A stretch of 42,275 bases of DNA, taken from positions 1-42,275 of IMG/VR virus record IMGVR_UViG_3300024346_000156; one strand, given 5' to 3'. The position numbers and the translations under genes were made by a program. Every line of letters begins with the position of its first letter. Position 1 is the stretch's first letter. Of this stretch, positions 14,416 through 24,596 are shown in pieces. The stretch is from a virus. The notes beneath the pieces are model-generated. The model had not been told where the DNA came from. It did no database searches and worked only from the letters and a program-made list of their open reading frames with translations.

Positions 14416-17400
14416 ACCCCATCTTAGAATAATATTTGCATTACTATCTGCGCCTGATACCTTATAAACATTAATAGCCAAAACGTCTGGGCCATTTGGA
14501 TATGTTCCTCTGCCTCCTAGCGGCGTGTTAGTAAGTTCTTTTAGTTCTGCAAGACTTAGTGTAGAACGCTCCCCTGGAGTAGCAATGAACGAGAATACTG
14601 TTTCGCCCGGTTGTGCGTAAGGCGGTTGCACGAATGTAAACTCAATTGTACTAGTTCCAGGATTTAACGTAGTTCCGTCTGAGGTATTATTGAATCGAAC
14701 AACATAATATGTTGTAGTAAAATACTGCTCTAAACTAATATAACTAACCTGTGTACTTGCTGGAAAATTTGAAGCACTAACATCTGTTCCTACAGTTGTA
14801 CCAGAAGCAGCAAAGCTTGCTTGTTGAAACCAAATTTCCGAAGTAATAGATGTTTTCCATGTTTTAGAAACTGTTGCAGTACTATTAGTACTAGTAGAAC
14901 TATTAGGTTGTCTATTTAAATACATCCAGCGATAACGTGTTCCATTAACAGTAAATCTGCCGCTAAAGGTTCTAATAGTTGTAGTAGTAAAATTTGGATG
15001 TGCAAATGTATCGCCTACTGACATACCGCTGCTTACATATGTGTTATAATCACTGTCTCGTAGTAAAACATAATCTCTGCCTGTTTCTGCATAGCGTCCG
15101 TTCCACCAGTACGGTTGTAGTGAAATAGATCCACTTGGAAATGCTTGTGTAGTAACATTTGTTGTAGTCGCTGCTTCGCCAGTAGACCATGCAATCGCAC
15201 CGCCACCTGCAACTTGTGCAAAACTAGGTTGACCACCTTGAGCAACTCCACTTAGTCCTGACCAACCAACATCACTAGGATTTAATGGATAGTTTTGTGG
15301 ATTAAGTACTCCTTCAACAACAATACCGCCAGCCCCGGTGTCTGATGTAATTTCAAGACCTTGTAATAGCAACTGTGCTCTGTTTAATAATTCACGTTCC
15401 CCTAGATCACCAATAAGTGCATTCGATACACTTGGTGATAGTCTAATCATAAACGCAGTTTGTTTAGTTGTGCTAACAGGAATGCCAGTTTCTGCGTATG
15501 AGAAAATATAACCTCTATCTTCATCAAATCCACCATCTGTAATAAACGCACTACCCCAGTGGCTAATTAACGGAGTAATTGTCTGAGATATTAATATAAC
15601 ACCGGTTCTATCTGCGTGTGTTGCTGCTACGCCAGCAAGATAACTTCTAGTTGCACCTGCTTGGAAGTTTTCAAACGGTGCGGCTCTAGTTAGTCCAGTT
15701 ATTGTATTTCCGCTCCTGCCATTAAACGTCATAATTTCGTTGTCTATATATAATGTGCCGTAGTCTGGAAAGAAACTACCATCTTGTAGTGTAAGTGTAG
15801 TTTGAGTCGAGTCCATTGCTGCTGCCAGTTTTCCACTTGGTCCTTCATTACTAACTTCATAACGTACAGGTAAGTTACCTGATCTCATAAATGCTTCTGT
15901 GTTTACGTTTGAATTACGCATTCTGTGTGCAAATACAAAGTTACCATTTGAGCCACGTAGCATAAAGTCAATAAAGCCAGCACCATACCAACTGTACTGA
16001 ATACCAATCATTTGCATCTTAGCAATATCAATATCGTATCCGCTTGGGCCAGTGCCGTCTAATCTATCTAAATTAAACTCACTTTGTTTTACTTTTTTAT
16101 CTACAATTAAGTTAGCCTTTGCACCTGCAATATCTACTACGCCGCGCCAATCTGGAGTAACTGTAATCTCAGTTTGACTGTTAACGTGACTTACAACATG
16201 TGTCATACCTTTAAGAATAATTCTGTCGCCTGCTTTTAACTGATCTGTAAATCTAGTGTTTGTGCCTGTTATTAGATTGTCATCTACTTGTAGTGCAATT
16301 GTTCCTGCAAGTTGTCTTGTACCAGTACGCTGGTTAACACTGACGTTAGTACCGTCAAACTCCCAGAAAATACCATTTTGATCATCAAAGATGCCTGAGC
16401 GTACTGTAGCACCGTGCCAAGCAACAACACTCATTTGTGAACCAAAACCTAGTACAGCCGTTGTTGCGCCTAGTCTACGTTTTGCTCGTACTGTGTATGT
16501 GCGTTCGTCAATTACACTTTCTACAGTATAATCAAACGTAGGGGGAACAGCAGTTTCTGAACCACTATTATAACCTGGTGTTTCTACTCCAAGGATTCTA
16601 ACTGTGCCGCCAACTTGTACGCCGTGGTCATTGTCATCTGTTACAATTGTAATTAAACTTCCAACTTCAATGCCGTCTGCTGTCAAACTACGCAAATCAT
16701 AACTTGGTGCAAATAGAGCACCAGTTGTGTACATAATGCCTTTACCTGATTGATAACGAATATACTTTTTACTTTGACGAATTGCTTGCGCACCGTGTTG
16801 CGGACCGCCTGTACCTAACTGTACGCCACCGTCAAATGGCCTGTGTACAAAGAAACTATCTGGTCTTGGAAATACTTGTCCAACAATAGTAGATTCATCT
16901 ACATTAATCGATCCAGGAGCTCTTACTTGGAAACGTAACTTATTTAATTCTGGTATATCAGTTGCAATATACGATCCCGATGCTAAGTTGTGATTATTAA
17001 TGGCATCGCTCGAAGATACAGTAGTAATAAACGTACTTCCTGGAACAAGTCCGTGTGCATTAGTAAATGTTGCTTCTATTGTAGCAAGCGCACTAAATGT
17101 AATTTCTTCATCAAGTGGTATAGTACCACTAGTCGGCTCTGTCATAGTTACTACTGATATTAAATTAGCCTCTGTACCTGCAGATGCTTCGATAAAATCT
17201 GGGACAAATGTTTGTACGCCGCCGCTGCCGTCAACAGCAGTAATTGATATATCAACATCATTTAACGGTGATTGACCATCTAGTGATCCGCCTGGTATTT
17301 GAACTCTGTCGCCTACTGCATAGTCTGCGCCAGGTGTTGTTATAGTAAAACCCGAATAACTTGAATTATCTCTAATTAAACTAAATTCTAATCCAGTACC

Positions 17401-20400
17401 AATAGCAACAGTGTTTAATCCTATACTATTGTTATATATTTGCAGAGGGATGTATCCTGTTCCGCCTGCTGAAGCTTCAACTATTCCACCCGATGATAGA
17501 TTATCAATTTGTAGTATTGAAATAACCATATCATTAGTAGGAGAGGTGCCGCCGAATGTTGTTCCTGGAATAGTATGTGTCTGTCCAACATTATATCCCG
17601 TTCCTGGTATATCAATTGTTACTTCGCCAAAATTGCCGTCAGTGTTTTGACTAACATTAAATGTTCCGCCTGTTGGCACTATATTAGACCCTGGTATTGT
17701 TGTTAATGTATCACCATTAAATGCTGTACCGGTTGTAGTAATAACTGTTATCTCTCCTGCGCCGCCTACATTATCAATTGTAATAGTTACATCGTTTCCT
17801 GGTGATAATCCACCAACGGCAGTACCTGCAACTGTAATAGTTTCTGTTGGGAGATAGTTTAAGCCACCTGCTGTAACAGTAGCAACATAACTTGCTCCTG
17901 TTACTTGAATATCTATTGTTGCTCCACTGCCGCTAACTGATGTTGTTGTATATGCAGTGTTAGTAAAAGTTTTATCAACTGAAGGAGCATCTCCTGCAAA
18001 TGACAAAGAATTAATTGCTCCTACTGCTTTAACATTTTCAATTCTAGCAGTAGCATCACTATTTCCTGTTGTAATTGTAACTACATCAAATTGTGAATAT
18101 CCTGTGCCTGGTTGATTTATAACTATGCTAGTAATTATATTGCCGGCATCTGCTGTTATATCAAAAGTTAACCCATTTCCGTCGCCGCCGGTTGTAGCAA
18201 CGTTTGTGGTTACGCCTGTTGCATATCCCGTGCCGCCTGCTTGTAGAGCAGTAGTAGTTGCTTGTCCGCCTGTTGCTTCTACTGTATCTACTGATATATA
18301 CAAATCGTTTAAATCGCCTACGTGTCCAGGAACTAATACTGATCCAATTACTGTCACTACATCGCCAGCAGTGTACCCAGAGCCTGTGTTGGTACCATTA
18401 ACAGTAACGGTATTAAATACACTATTTTCAAAATCAATATCAAATGACGCATTAGTTCCAACTCCTCCTGTATATGTTGCAGTTTGCCCAGTTAAGTAAA
18501 TGTCATTAATAAAATGTATTCCTGATATAGATGCAGTAGCAATTGAATTATCACTGCCTACAGAATTAACTGTAATAGTAGCATCGTTAGTAGGAGTTGT
18601 TCCGCCTAAGTCTGTTCCAGAAATTATTATTCTATCACCTACTGTGTAACTAATACCGTCATTAGCAATACGATCAATTACATACAAACCCGATGAGTCG
18701 TCAGCATAAGAAATATCAAATTTAGCAAATTGTCCTGATGGTTGTTGATTGCCTGCAAAAACTCCAGTGTATTGATTACGATTGCCTACAATAGTACTTG
18801 TAAAGTTATCATTAAATGTAACAGTGTTTCCTGTAATATCATTAATATAGATAGCAGTACCATCACCGCGGTCGATTGCTAAATTATCTACAACTCCAGA
18901 TATACTTTGGAATTCCATTTGATTTTGTCCAGCAGGAGTATTAGAATTAGTTAATGGTGTTACATATGTTCCACCGCCTTCACTTTGATCGATTATGCCA
19001 GTAACTTGAGATCCCAGCGGTATATTTGCATTTGCTAGAGGAGAACCAACTTCCGGTGCTTGCCCATCAAACGGAATAATAGTTGATCCTGCTGCAACTT
19101 CTAACTGGGCCGTCATTGTACCTGCACTGCCGTTACTTTGAATTACAAAATTCGGCGAGCCAACTGATGCTCCTGTATAGAATCCAGCCTGTCTTAGTTG
19201 TGTATATGTTGTCGAAAGTGTAGTTGGATTAACTGTACCAACCTTAGATTTTGCAAAAAATGTAAATGTATTATTTGTCGGAACATCAACAATTACAAAA
19301 CTACCTTCTGCTCTTGCGGCGCCCGTGACAGTGTCTTCGAGGCCTTTAATTGTTATAGGTGTTCCTACAATATAACCGTGTGCGCTAACTGTTGTAACTG
19401 TAATTAATGATTGTCCAACGCCTTCTGTGCCAGCACTAGCATCAGATACAACACTTACCACAGACGCATCTGTCCCTGGTACTTCGTAAACCGATGGATA
19501 ACCTCTCATTGTTGCAATAGCAGCCCATTTAGTAGGCTGTAATCCGTACTCAAAGTCAGCATCAAGCATTGACTTAGGTTCAGCAGTTCTACCTCTTTCA
19601 ATAGCGTCTGTACCAAAATCAAACGGCCTTGTAACTACAATACTTTTTCCATTTTCAATTTGTTCTACAAAGATTTGAATATCGTCTGTGCTACTGTGAG
19701 TACTACTATTGTAATTTAATCTAAGAACAGTTATGCCGTCAGTTGTTTGTAAGAATTTAGGAAAATCAGCATCAACTGCAATAGATGATGTAATGATTTC
19801 AACCGAACCACCTGTTCCTAAATTAGTAAAGTTATACATAACTTCACTTTTTGTACTGTTAGTAACTAATAATAGTTCGTCAATACTATAGTTGCCTTGC
19901 ATCTTAACCGTACTTACACCAAGTTCTATTTTTTTAGGAAGCCCAGCAAGTCCATTAGTTATTGTATCAACTGTATTAAATACTAATGTATTAATTTTTG
20001 CACTCGGTCCAGAAGTTACACCATTTGTTAAAGCACTGCTAAATGTATGTAGAGAAGTATCAGAACTTATTCCGACATTAACAGTAATTGTAGTTGATGT
20101 TACGGCTGTAATTTTAACAGGTGCATAATAAAATCCGTCTTTCCCAGTACTGTTAGGAACGCCTGATGCTCTTGGATAAGAATGCAATGTTGCGTTACCA
20201 TCTAGCGCACATGTAAATGTTATTGCGTCTGGTGCAATTTGAATTTCTTCGCCGACTGACATAGTATGTGCGCCGACAGTTAAGGTCATTACACCAGTTT
20301 CTGGTTTATAAGTTGCGTCAGTTGGAGTGAGTTGGATTAATGGTTCCGAAGCAGTACCACTTATAATTTGATCAACTTCTGTGTTAGTTGCTGCGTATGT

Positions 20401-20787
20401 TACTTGTGCAAAAATATTATCTTTAATTAAATTACCAATCCAAGTATGTGTTTGGATTTCAGGTTGTCTATCGCCATCAACTTGTGCAACATCTTGATCC
20501 CAATAGTATTTAATATTGTTTATTACAGTTTCGTTTCCGCCGTATCTTAGATCTTTTAAGTATGCATCAACAACATATCCAACGTCTCTTTCGCATTTTG
20601 CTTGGTTATAAGTATACCCTACAAAGCCTGCTGCTCCTGCATCTACTTGTGTTTGTATCCAAGAAGTTGCTTCTTTTTGTATGAATTCTTTGTTAGCACT
20701 TAGTAATCCGTATGCGTTTGGAAAACGGTTATCGCTTGCTCCAATGCCTGGTTTAAATACATAATTCTTTATTTGCGTCTTTGCCAT
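14401..20787 (-). CDS. giant virion structural protein with internal repeats
   Basis: 2128 residues. Segments such as IRQSKKYIRYQSGKGIMY, then MQMIGIQYSWYGAGFIDF and RMRNSNVNTEAF are familiar from large structural proteins of marine T4-like phages, probably tail-fibre or baseplate-associated. Residues 31-96 form a helical module with a CERD...DAYLKDLRYGGN signature that recurs twice in the 1833-residue fibre. Residues about 670-1190 hold six related units of the type G-x-x-Y-x-V-G-D-x-x-x-I-x-G...P-x-N-D. The C-terminal third contains W-rich and Ser/Thr-rich segments. I cannot assign it to a named T4 gene. It is transcribed after a 293-residue fibre-like gene with a three-base gap. Confidence 0.82.
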   Translation of the reverse strand: MAKTQIKNYVFKPGIGASDNRFPNAYGLLSANKEFIQKEATSWIQTQVDAGAAGFVGYTYNQAKCERDVGYVVDAYLKDLRYGGNETVINNIKYYWDQDVAQVDGDRQPEIQTHTWIGNLIKDNIFAQVTYAATNTEVDQIISGTASEPLIQLTPTDATYKPETGVMTLTVGAHTMSVGEEIQIAPDAITFTCALDGNATLHSYPRASGVPNSTGKDGFYYAPVKITAVTSTTITVNVGISSDTSLHTFSSALTNGVTSGPSAKINTLVFNTVDTITNGLAGLPKKIELGVSTVKMQGNYSIDELLLVTNSTKSEVMYNFTNLGTGGSVEIITSSIAVDADFPKFLQTTDGITVLRLNYNSSTHSSTDDIQIFVEQIENGKSIVVTRPFDFGTDAIERGRTAEPKSMLDADFEYGLQPTKWAAIATMRGYPSVYEVPGTDASVVSVVSDASAGTEGVGQSLITVTTVSAHGYIVGTPITIKGLEDTVTGAARAEGSFVIVDVPTNNTFTFFAKSKVGTVNPTTLSTTYTQLRQAGFYTGASVGSPNFVIQSNGSAGTMTAQLEVAAGSTIIPFDGQAPEVGSPLANANIPLGSQVTGIIDQSEGGGTYVTPLTNSNTPAGQNQMEFQSISGVVDNLAIDRGDGTAIYINDITGNTVTFNDNFTSTIVGNRNQYTGVFAGNQQPSGQFAKFDISYADDSSGLYVIDRIANDGISYTVGDRIIISGTDLGGTTPTNDATITVNSVGSDNSIATASISGIHFINDIYLTGQTATYTGGVGTNASFDIDFENSVFNTVTVNGTNTGSGYTAGDVVTVIGSVLVPGHVGDLNDLYISVDTVEATGGQATTTALQAGGTGYATGVTTNVATTGGDGNGLTFDITADAGNIITSIVINQPGTGYSQFDVVTITTGNSDATARIENVKAVGAINSLSFAGDAPSVDKTFTNTAYTTTSVSGSGATIDIQVTGASYVATVTAGGLNYLPTETITVAGTAVGGLSPGNDVTITIDNVGGAGEITVITTTGTAFNGDTLTTIPGSNIVPTGGTFNVSQNTDGNFGEVTIDIPGTGYNVGQTHTIPGTTFGGTSPTNDMVISILQIDNLSSGGIVEASAGGTGYIPLQIYNNSIGLNTVAIGTGLEFSLIRDNSSYSGFTITTPGADYAVGDRVQIPGGSLDGQSPLNDVDISITAVDGSGGVQTFVPDFIEASAGTEANLISVVTMTEPTSGTIPLDEEITFSALATIEATFTNAHGLVPGSTFITTVSSSDAINNHNLASGSYIATDIPELNKLRFQVRAPGSINVDESTIVGQVFPRPDSFFVHRPFDGGVQLGTGGPQHGAQAIRQSKKYIRYQSGKGIMYTTGALFAPSYDLRSLTADGIEVGSLITIVTDDNDHGVQVGGTVRILGVETPGYNSGSETAVPPTFDYTVESVIDERTYTVRAKRRLGATTAVLGFGSQMSVVAWHGATVRSGIFDDQNGIFWEFDGTNVSVNQRTGTRQLAGTIALQVDDNLITGTNTRFTDQLKAGDRIILKGMTHVVSHVNSQTEITVTPDWRGVVDIAGAKANLIVDKKVKQSEFNLDRLDGTGPSGYDIDIAKMQMIGIQYSWYGAGFIDFMLRGSNGNFVFAHRMRNSNVNTEAFMRSGNLPVRYEVSNEGPSGKLAAAMDSTQTTLTLQDGSFFPDYGTLYIDNEIMTFNGRSGNTITGLTRAAPFENFQAGATRSYLAGVAATHADRTGVILISQTITPLISHWGSAFITDGGFDEDRGYIFSYAETGIPVSTTKQTAFMIRLSPSVSNALIGDLGERELLNRAQLLLQGLEITSDTGAGGIVVEGVLNPQNYPLNPSDVGWSGLSGVAQGGQPSFAQVAGGGAIAWSTGEAATTTNVTTQAFPSGSISLQPYWWNGRYAETGRDYVLLRDSDYNTYVSSGMSVGDTFAHPNFTTTTIRTFSGRFTVNGTRYRWMYLNRQPNSSTSTNSTATVSKTWKTSITSEIWFQQASFAASGTTVGTDVSASNFPASTQVSYISLEQYFTTTYYVVRFNNTSDGTTLNPGTSTIEFTFVQPPYAQPGETVFSFIATPGERSTLSLAELKELTNTPLGGRGTYPNGPDVLAINVYKVSGADSNANIILRWGEAQA
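17215..18780 (-). repeat. six-unit repeat array in the giant virion protein
   Basis: The array encodes residues about 670-1190 of the 2128-residue protein. Each unit of roughly 80-90 residues carries G-x-x-Y-x-x-G-D-x-x-x-I-x-G, often L-G-G-x-x-P-x-N-D, then a strand I-T-V. Boundaries are approximate. A single unit recurs at 26550-27458 and two related units in giant fibre 1. Confidence 0.7.
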
Positions 20788-20790
20788 ATT

Positions 20791-21672
20791 TTATAATCCA
20801 AATGCTATTGCTAATGCTAATGATGTACTATCTACGTATTGCCGATTTGCTATACTAGAGTCTGTAGTAGGTAAATTTGCAACAGTTGCTGATGTAAATG
20901 ATGCTGTACTCGGAGCAGTTGCTCCAATCACTGTGTTATCTATAGTACTGTTATTTATAGTAACAGCAAGTCCGGTAGAATTTAATTCACCTAATTTTAT
21001 GCTATCAATTTTAAGGATAACTTTATTTGTTGCGTTTAGTTCTAAATTAGTAGAAGAGCTAAGAGAAGATATTCCTAGGCCTGCTATATTTAATGCGCCG
21101 CCGATGTAAAAGTCTTTTTCAACGCTTGCGCCACCTGCTATAGTAACTGCTCCCGTAGTCGAACTAGTTGCGTTAGTAGTCGAATTAACATCTATAGAAC
21201 TAAATTGTCCAATAGGATCAACTACGTTAATAGTCCCGTATACATTGCCCAAGGCGTTGCCGTAGTACAAAACACTAGGAGCATTTAGAGATACATTAAA
21301 TGTTAATGTTCCTGTTAGTTTTCCTTGAGCATCTTCTCCAGTTGTAGCGTCTTGGTATGTTAATCCTGTGTTATATTTTGTGCTAGGTAATGCACTATAA
21401 ATAGTAAATCCAAGCAAAGGCACTGTTAATGAAAATTTATACGAAGATGCTCTAGCAATAGTAATTGCAGGGTTAGATCCTGAGGCTCCTGTAATTTGAT
21501 ATGCATTATCAAGTTCTGTAACAGTAAAATCCGCAAGACCAACAACACCGTCGTCATCATCAGCAATGCTAGTTATAATTGACGTTGCTATAATATTTCC
21601 AAGACTATCGACTGAAAATCCGGGTCCTTTAAAGCCATACTGCGATTCAAACGGTGAATTAGTAACTGCCAT
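20791..21672 (-). CDS. tail-fibre-like structural protein
   Basis: 293 residues, rich in Ser, Thr, Asn and Ala with no long charged stretches, as expected of a beta-structured fibre. Two motifs common in phage fibres are present: TTGAVTIAGGASVEKDFYIGG around residue 165, and STIDNTVIGATAPSTASFTSA around 240, followed by NRQYVDS near the end. The N-terminus (PFESQYGFKGPGFSVDSLGN) may attach to the particle. It heads the transcript leading into the giant 2128-residue gene. A GATAAATA late promoter lies 21 bases upstream and an AGGAG site precedes the ATG by ten bases. Confidence 0.75.
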   Translation of the reverse strand: MAVTNSPFESQYGFKGPGFSVDSLGNIIATSIITSIADDDDGVVGLADFTVTELDNAYQITGASGSNPAITIARASSYKFSLTVPLLGFTIYSALPSTKYNTGLTYQDATTGEDAQGKLTGTLTFNVSLNAPSVLYYGNALGNVYGTINVVDPIGQFSSIDVNSTTNATSSTTGAVTIAGGASVEKDFYIGGALNIAGLGISSLSSSTNLELNATNKVILKIDSIKLGELNSTGLAVTINNSTIDNTVIGATAPSTASFTSATVANLPTTDSSIANRQYVDSTSLALAIAFGL

Positions 21673-21693
21673 TTATATTCATCTCCTATATGT

Positions 21694-21701
21694 TATTTAT
21701 C
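21694..21701 (-). promoter_or_regulatory. T4-type late promoter, 293-residue fibre-like gene
   Basis: GATAAATA on the minus strand, 21 bases before the ATG, with AGGAG in the leader. Confidence 0.65.
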
Positions 21702-21712
21702 TGATAACATAC

Positions 21713-22168
21713 TTAGACTACAAGCGGTGTTTGCGTATGAAAATAATGTGCAGTAGATATAATCTTAGTTCCTGTATAGTCCTGACCAATAACTTCAGAA
21801 ATGCCCTGCTCTTGATCTTCTTCAACAGCAAGAACAATTATAGGATTTAATATTACATCTACATAACTGTCATTAACAGTAGCAGTTACAGTTAATATAT
21901 CATTTAGTGTATTATTTCTAGCATATACTACTATACTTGCACGATCTCGACTTGCTGTAATTGCTACTTTAATAAGTTCTTTATTGTCAACATCAAAGTC
22001 TGCACTTATTGTGTAATCTACACTTGAGAAATCGCCCACATGCCATCTATCTAACAATGTATTAGCATATACTTGTTTGTTAGGACCGTTATGGCTGGTG
22101 CCTGCATTGTTTCTAAACAATAATGTATTTTTTAATCCGTCTGTTAAATATTTTTTTAAGTTTTGCAT
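21713..22168 (-). CDS. small conserved virion-region protein
   Basis: 151 residues, not recognised with a function. The pattern (an N-terminal LKNTLLFRNNAGTSHNGPNKQ segment, then alternating beta strands rich in Val, Ile and Asp) suggests a small all-beta structural protein. It has a GATAAATA late promoter, an AGGGGC ribosome site and its own short leader, so it belongs to the late class even though it sits directly downstream of the sugar-modification operon. It precedes the fibre-like 293-residue gene. Confidence 0.65.
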   Translation of the reverse strand: MQNLKKYLTDGLKNTLLFRNNAGTSHNGPNKQVYANTLLDRWHVGDFSSVDYTISADFDVDNKELIKVAITASRDRASIVVYARNNTLNDILTVTATVNDSYVDVILNPIIVLAVEEDQEQGISEVIGQDYTGTKIISTAHYFHTQTPLVV

Positions 22169-22187
22169 TGTATGCCCCTGTTTTTAA

Positions 22188-22195
22188 TATTTATC
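22188..22195 (-). promoter_or_regulatory. T4-type late promoter, 151-residue gene
   Basis: GATAAATA on the minus strand just after the stop of the oxygenase gene, 19 bases before the ATG, with AGGGGC in the leader. Confidence 0.65.
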
Positions 22196-22200
22196 AGTTT

Positions 22201-22803
22201 TTACATCCTAACTTCAAAGTTAGCACTAATAGTTGAACGCAATTCTGTTGTTTTGTGTGCATTAACATAATGTGTTGCGCTTGAAGGAAAAAACAAAATA
22301 TCTCCTTCAGACAAATCAGGTTTTATTGTATCACCTAGAAACATTTGATTTTCACCAAACACTTCTTTAAGATGTGCCGGAAACACATCACAATTAGATT
22401 GAAAAAAAGAAAAATCTGCACTATCTTTTGGAAGTTTTAACATATATGCACAACTAATTAAGTTATTTCCTTGCTTATGATGATGCGCTTCTTGCGACTG
22501 ATTTTTCTCATATCTGTTTATCCAGGCACGAGAAACAATCTTTTGTATATTATCTTCAGTTACACCTATACTAGATGCATAGTGTCCCAATACTTCATAA
22601 ACTTCTTTAAAAAATAAATCCCAAGGAAATTCTTTATTTTTTTCATCATTGCCTATAGTTGTCCTACAGTCACAGTTCCACATGTCTGCATAATCAAAAT
22701 TATCTTTATTTTCTATAAAAGGCAAAAATGCTTTTAAAATATTTTCATGATTTGGCATTCTTGTTTTAAGTATTGGAACTCCGTATAGTATTTCAAAGTG
22801 CAT
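22201..22803 (-). CDS. 2-oxoglutarate/Fe(II)-dependent oxygenase
   Basis: 200 residues of the short phage 2OG-Fe(II) oxygenase type. The WINRYEKNQSQEAHHHKQG segment around 94-112 supplies the first metal histidine, FFPSSATHYV carries His178, and ELRSTISANF has Arg189, the expected 2-oxoglutarate ligand. Such enzymes hydroxylate or oxidise proteins, sugars, lipids or bases; the substrate is unknown here. It is the last gene of the operon with the carbamoyltransferase, whose end it overlaps by eleven bases. A hydroxyl group made by this enzyme could be the acceptor for carbamoylation, which is a hypothesis from context. Confidence 0.8.
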   Translation of the reverse strand: MHFEILYGVPILKTRMPNHENILKAFLPFIENKDNFDYADMWNCDCRTTIGNDEKNKEFPWDLFFKEVYEVLGHYASSIGVTEDNIQKIVSRAWINRYEKNQSQEAHHHKQGNNLISCAYMLKLPKDSADFSFFQSNCDVFPAHLKEVFGENQMFLGDTIKPDLSEGDILFFPSSATHYVNAHKTTELRSTISANFEVRM

Positions 22804-24595
22804 TTTTTACCTTTACTAATTTTCCGTATTCAGGCAAGTAAAGATATTCAATATCACAGTTATCTAATGTACGTATAGCATCATCTAACGTTTCAACTAA
22901 AGGTTCGCCACCTAAATTAAAACTTGTGTTAAAAATAATAGGACATCCTGTTTTTTCTTTGAATGCTTTAATAATATCATAGTAATGTGGATTCTGTTCG
23001 CGTGTAACTGTTTGAATACGACATGTTCCATCTATGTGTATAATTCCTGGAATCTTTTCTTCAATGCCAGGCTGGCAATTTACAGCATACATCATTGTAG
23101 GAGAACTTTCCATGCCACGTAAGTCAAACCATTCATGTACATCTTCTTCTAGTATACTACCTGCAAACGGACGGAAGTATTCTCTATTCTTTACACTGTT
23201 AACAAAATCTTTACCATTTGGATCTGTTGGATCATACATTATGCTTCTGTTGCCCAATGCACGTGGCCCGTTCTCTGAACGTCCTTGGAATAGTGTAACA
23301 ATATTTCTATCAGTCATTAACTTAACAATATCGTCTTGTGATACATCTGTAACTTCTGCATTGTATGTTTTTGCAGTTTCTAAGATTTGCTCATCAGTAT
23401 AAGTATGTACTGGACCTAGATATACATCATCTGCTCTACTTCTTACTGTAGTATCCTTTGTAACATTGTGATGCCAAAGCATTGCTGCACCCATTGCTGT
23501 ACCTGCATCATTACTAATAGGTTCGACATATATGTTAATACCTTCGTCTTTAAGAGCATCAAGGTAATGATAGTTAGCAACACAATTTAATCCATAGCCT
23601 CCACTAATAACAACATTCTTACATCCGCTTAATTCTACAGAATGTCTAATTAATTCTACAACAGCCTTTTGAGTTTCTGTCTGTACAGCATATGCCATAT
23701 TTCTTCTATTTTGTAGTAATGTAACATCTTCTCCGTCGTGATTATTTAATGTTGTATACGCATTAGCGTTTACTACTGCTCCGTTTGGATATCTTGGCAC
23801 AATTAAATTTCTATTAGTAGTTGGAATCGGTAGGTCGTTTTCGTCTAGTATATTTGGAAAAGAATTGTCAGACTCACCATAAGGAAATAATCCCATAGTT
23901 TTTCCAGCTTCGATTGCACTCCATCCGCAATACTCTGTTACTGCTTCGTATGCTTTAACAATTCCTGCTTTTTCACCTAAACTTACATTGAAGGTTGCAT
24001 TAGGTTCCCATTCGCCGCCGGCAAAATCTTTTATATATCCAGCAACTAACATATCTTTAGTATTCATTGTTTTATGTAAAGTTTTAATTTCATCCGGATA
24101 CTTACAACTATAAATGCTTTCAGTTTCCCATATTACCATTTCTTGGCCAGATACAGTTAATGGAAAAAATGTTCCTGCGCCGTCGACTATTAATGCAACT
24201 GCTTCTTCAAACCCACTGCGATAAAATGCTAAACCGGCGTGCATTTTATGATGAAACATTGCCATGTCAATAACTTGTGGATGAGGATCTGGAGAATAAT
24301 GTTCTTGAATTAGTCCAATTTTTCTTGCTAATCCTGTATATATATCCTCACCTGAATAATCTAGTTTGCCGGCTGTTTGCACAAGTCCAGTAGTATGTGA
24401 TACTGCTAGATAGTCTATTTTATCAGTATACTCTTTTATCTTTAGCATACTTGCTAGCGGACCGCCATCATATTTTCTTCGAGTTAGTCTCTCTTCTTCT
24501 ATTGAAAAAACAATCTCACCGTCTTTCATTAAGCAAACACCTGCATTGTGTCCTCTTGCTATACCTGCAATCCATAATGGTTTTTTATCGCTCAT
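22793..24595 (-). CDS. O-carbamoyltransferase, NodU/TobZ family
   Basis: 600 residues, full length for the family. The N-terminal ASKHA-type domain shows GHNAG at 15-19, EEERLTRRK at 33-41, HHKMHA at 115-120 and VDGAG at 137-141; later come SGGYGLNCVANY and the NDAGTAMGAA loop. The C-terminal YrdC-like part has RSENGPRALGNRS near 435 and NREYFRPFAGSI. These enzymes make carbamoyl-adenylate from carbamoyl phosphate and ATP and pass the carbamoyl group to a hydroxyl. Substrates in bacteria include Nod factors and antibiotics; related viral enzymes have been linked to carbamoylated hydroxymethylcytosine. Sugar-operon context favours a glycan, but DNA modification cannot be excluded. An AAGGAT site precedes the ATG. 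Confidence 0.92.
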   Translation of the reverse strand: MSDKKPLWIAGIARGHNAGVCLMKDGEIVFSIEEERLTRRKYDGGPLASMLKIKEYTDKIDYLAVSHTTGLVQTAGKLDYSGEDIYTGLARKIGLIQEHYSPDPHPQVIDMAMFHHKMHAGLAFYRSGFEEAVALIVDGAGTFFPLTVSGQEMVIWETESIYSCKYPDEIKTLHKTMNTKDMLVAGYIKDFAGGEWEPNATFNVSLGEKAGIVKAYEAVTEYCGWSAIEAGKTMGLFPYGESDNSFPNILDENDLPIPTTNRNLIVPRYPNGAVVNANAYTTLNNHDGEDVTLLQNRRNMAYAVQTETQKAVVELIRHSVELSGCKNVVISGGYGLNCVANYHYLDALKDEGINIYVEPISNDAGTAMGAAMLWHHNVTKDTTVRSRADDVYLGPVHTYTDEQILETAKTYNAEVTDVSQDDIVKLMTDRNIVTLFQGRSENGPRALGNRSIMYDPTDPNGKDFVNSVKNREYFRPFAGSILEEDVHEWFDLRGMESSPTMMYAVNCQPGIEEKIPGIIHIDGTCRIQTVTREQNPHYYDIIKAFKEKTGCPIIFNTSFNLGGEPLVETLDDAIRTLDNCDIEYLYLPEYGKLVKVKNAL

Positions 24596-24596
24596 T

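Noticed and set aside
18125-18499. 124-residue open frame on the plus strand inside the giant virion gene
   Set aside because: Shadow of the repeat array; Pro/Val-rich composition mirrors the Gly/Thr codons of the true frame.
23034-23402. 122-residue open frame opposite the carbamoyltransferase
   Set aside because: The carbamoyltransferase motifs run continuously through this stretch on the other strand.
22793-24595. Carbamoyltransferase as part of an antibiotic or Nod-factor gene cluster of a bacterium
   Set aside because: Both flanks are T4-like phage structural genes and no other secondary-metabolite genes are present.
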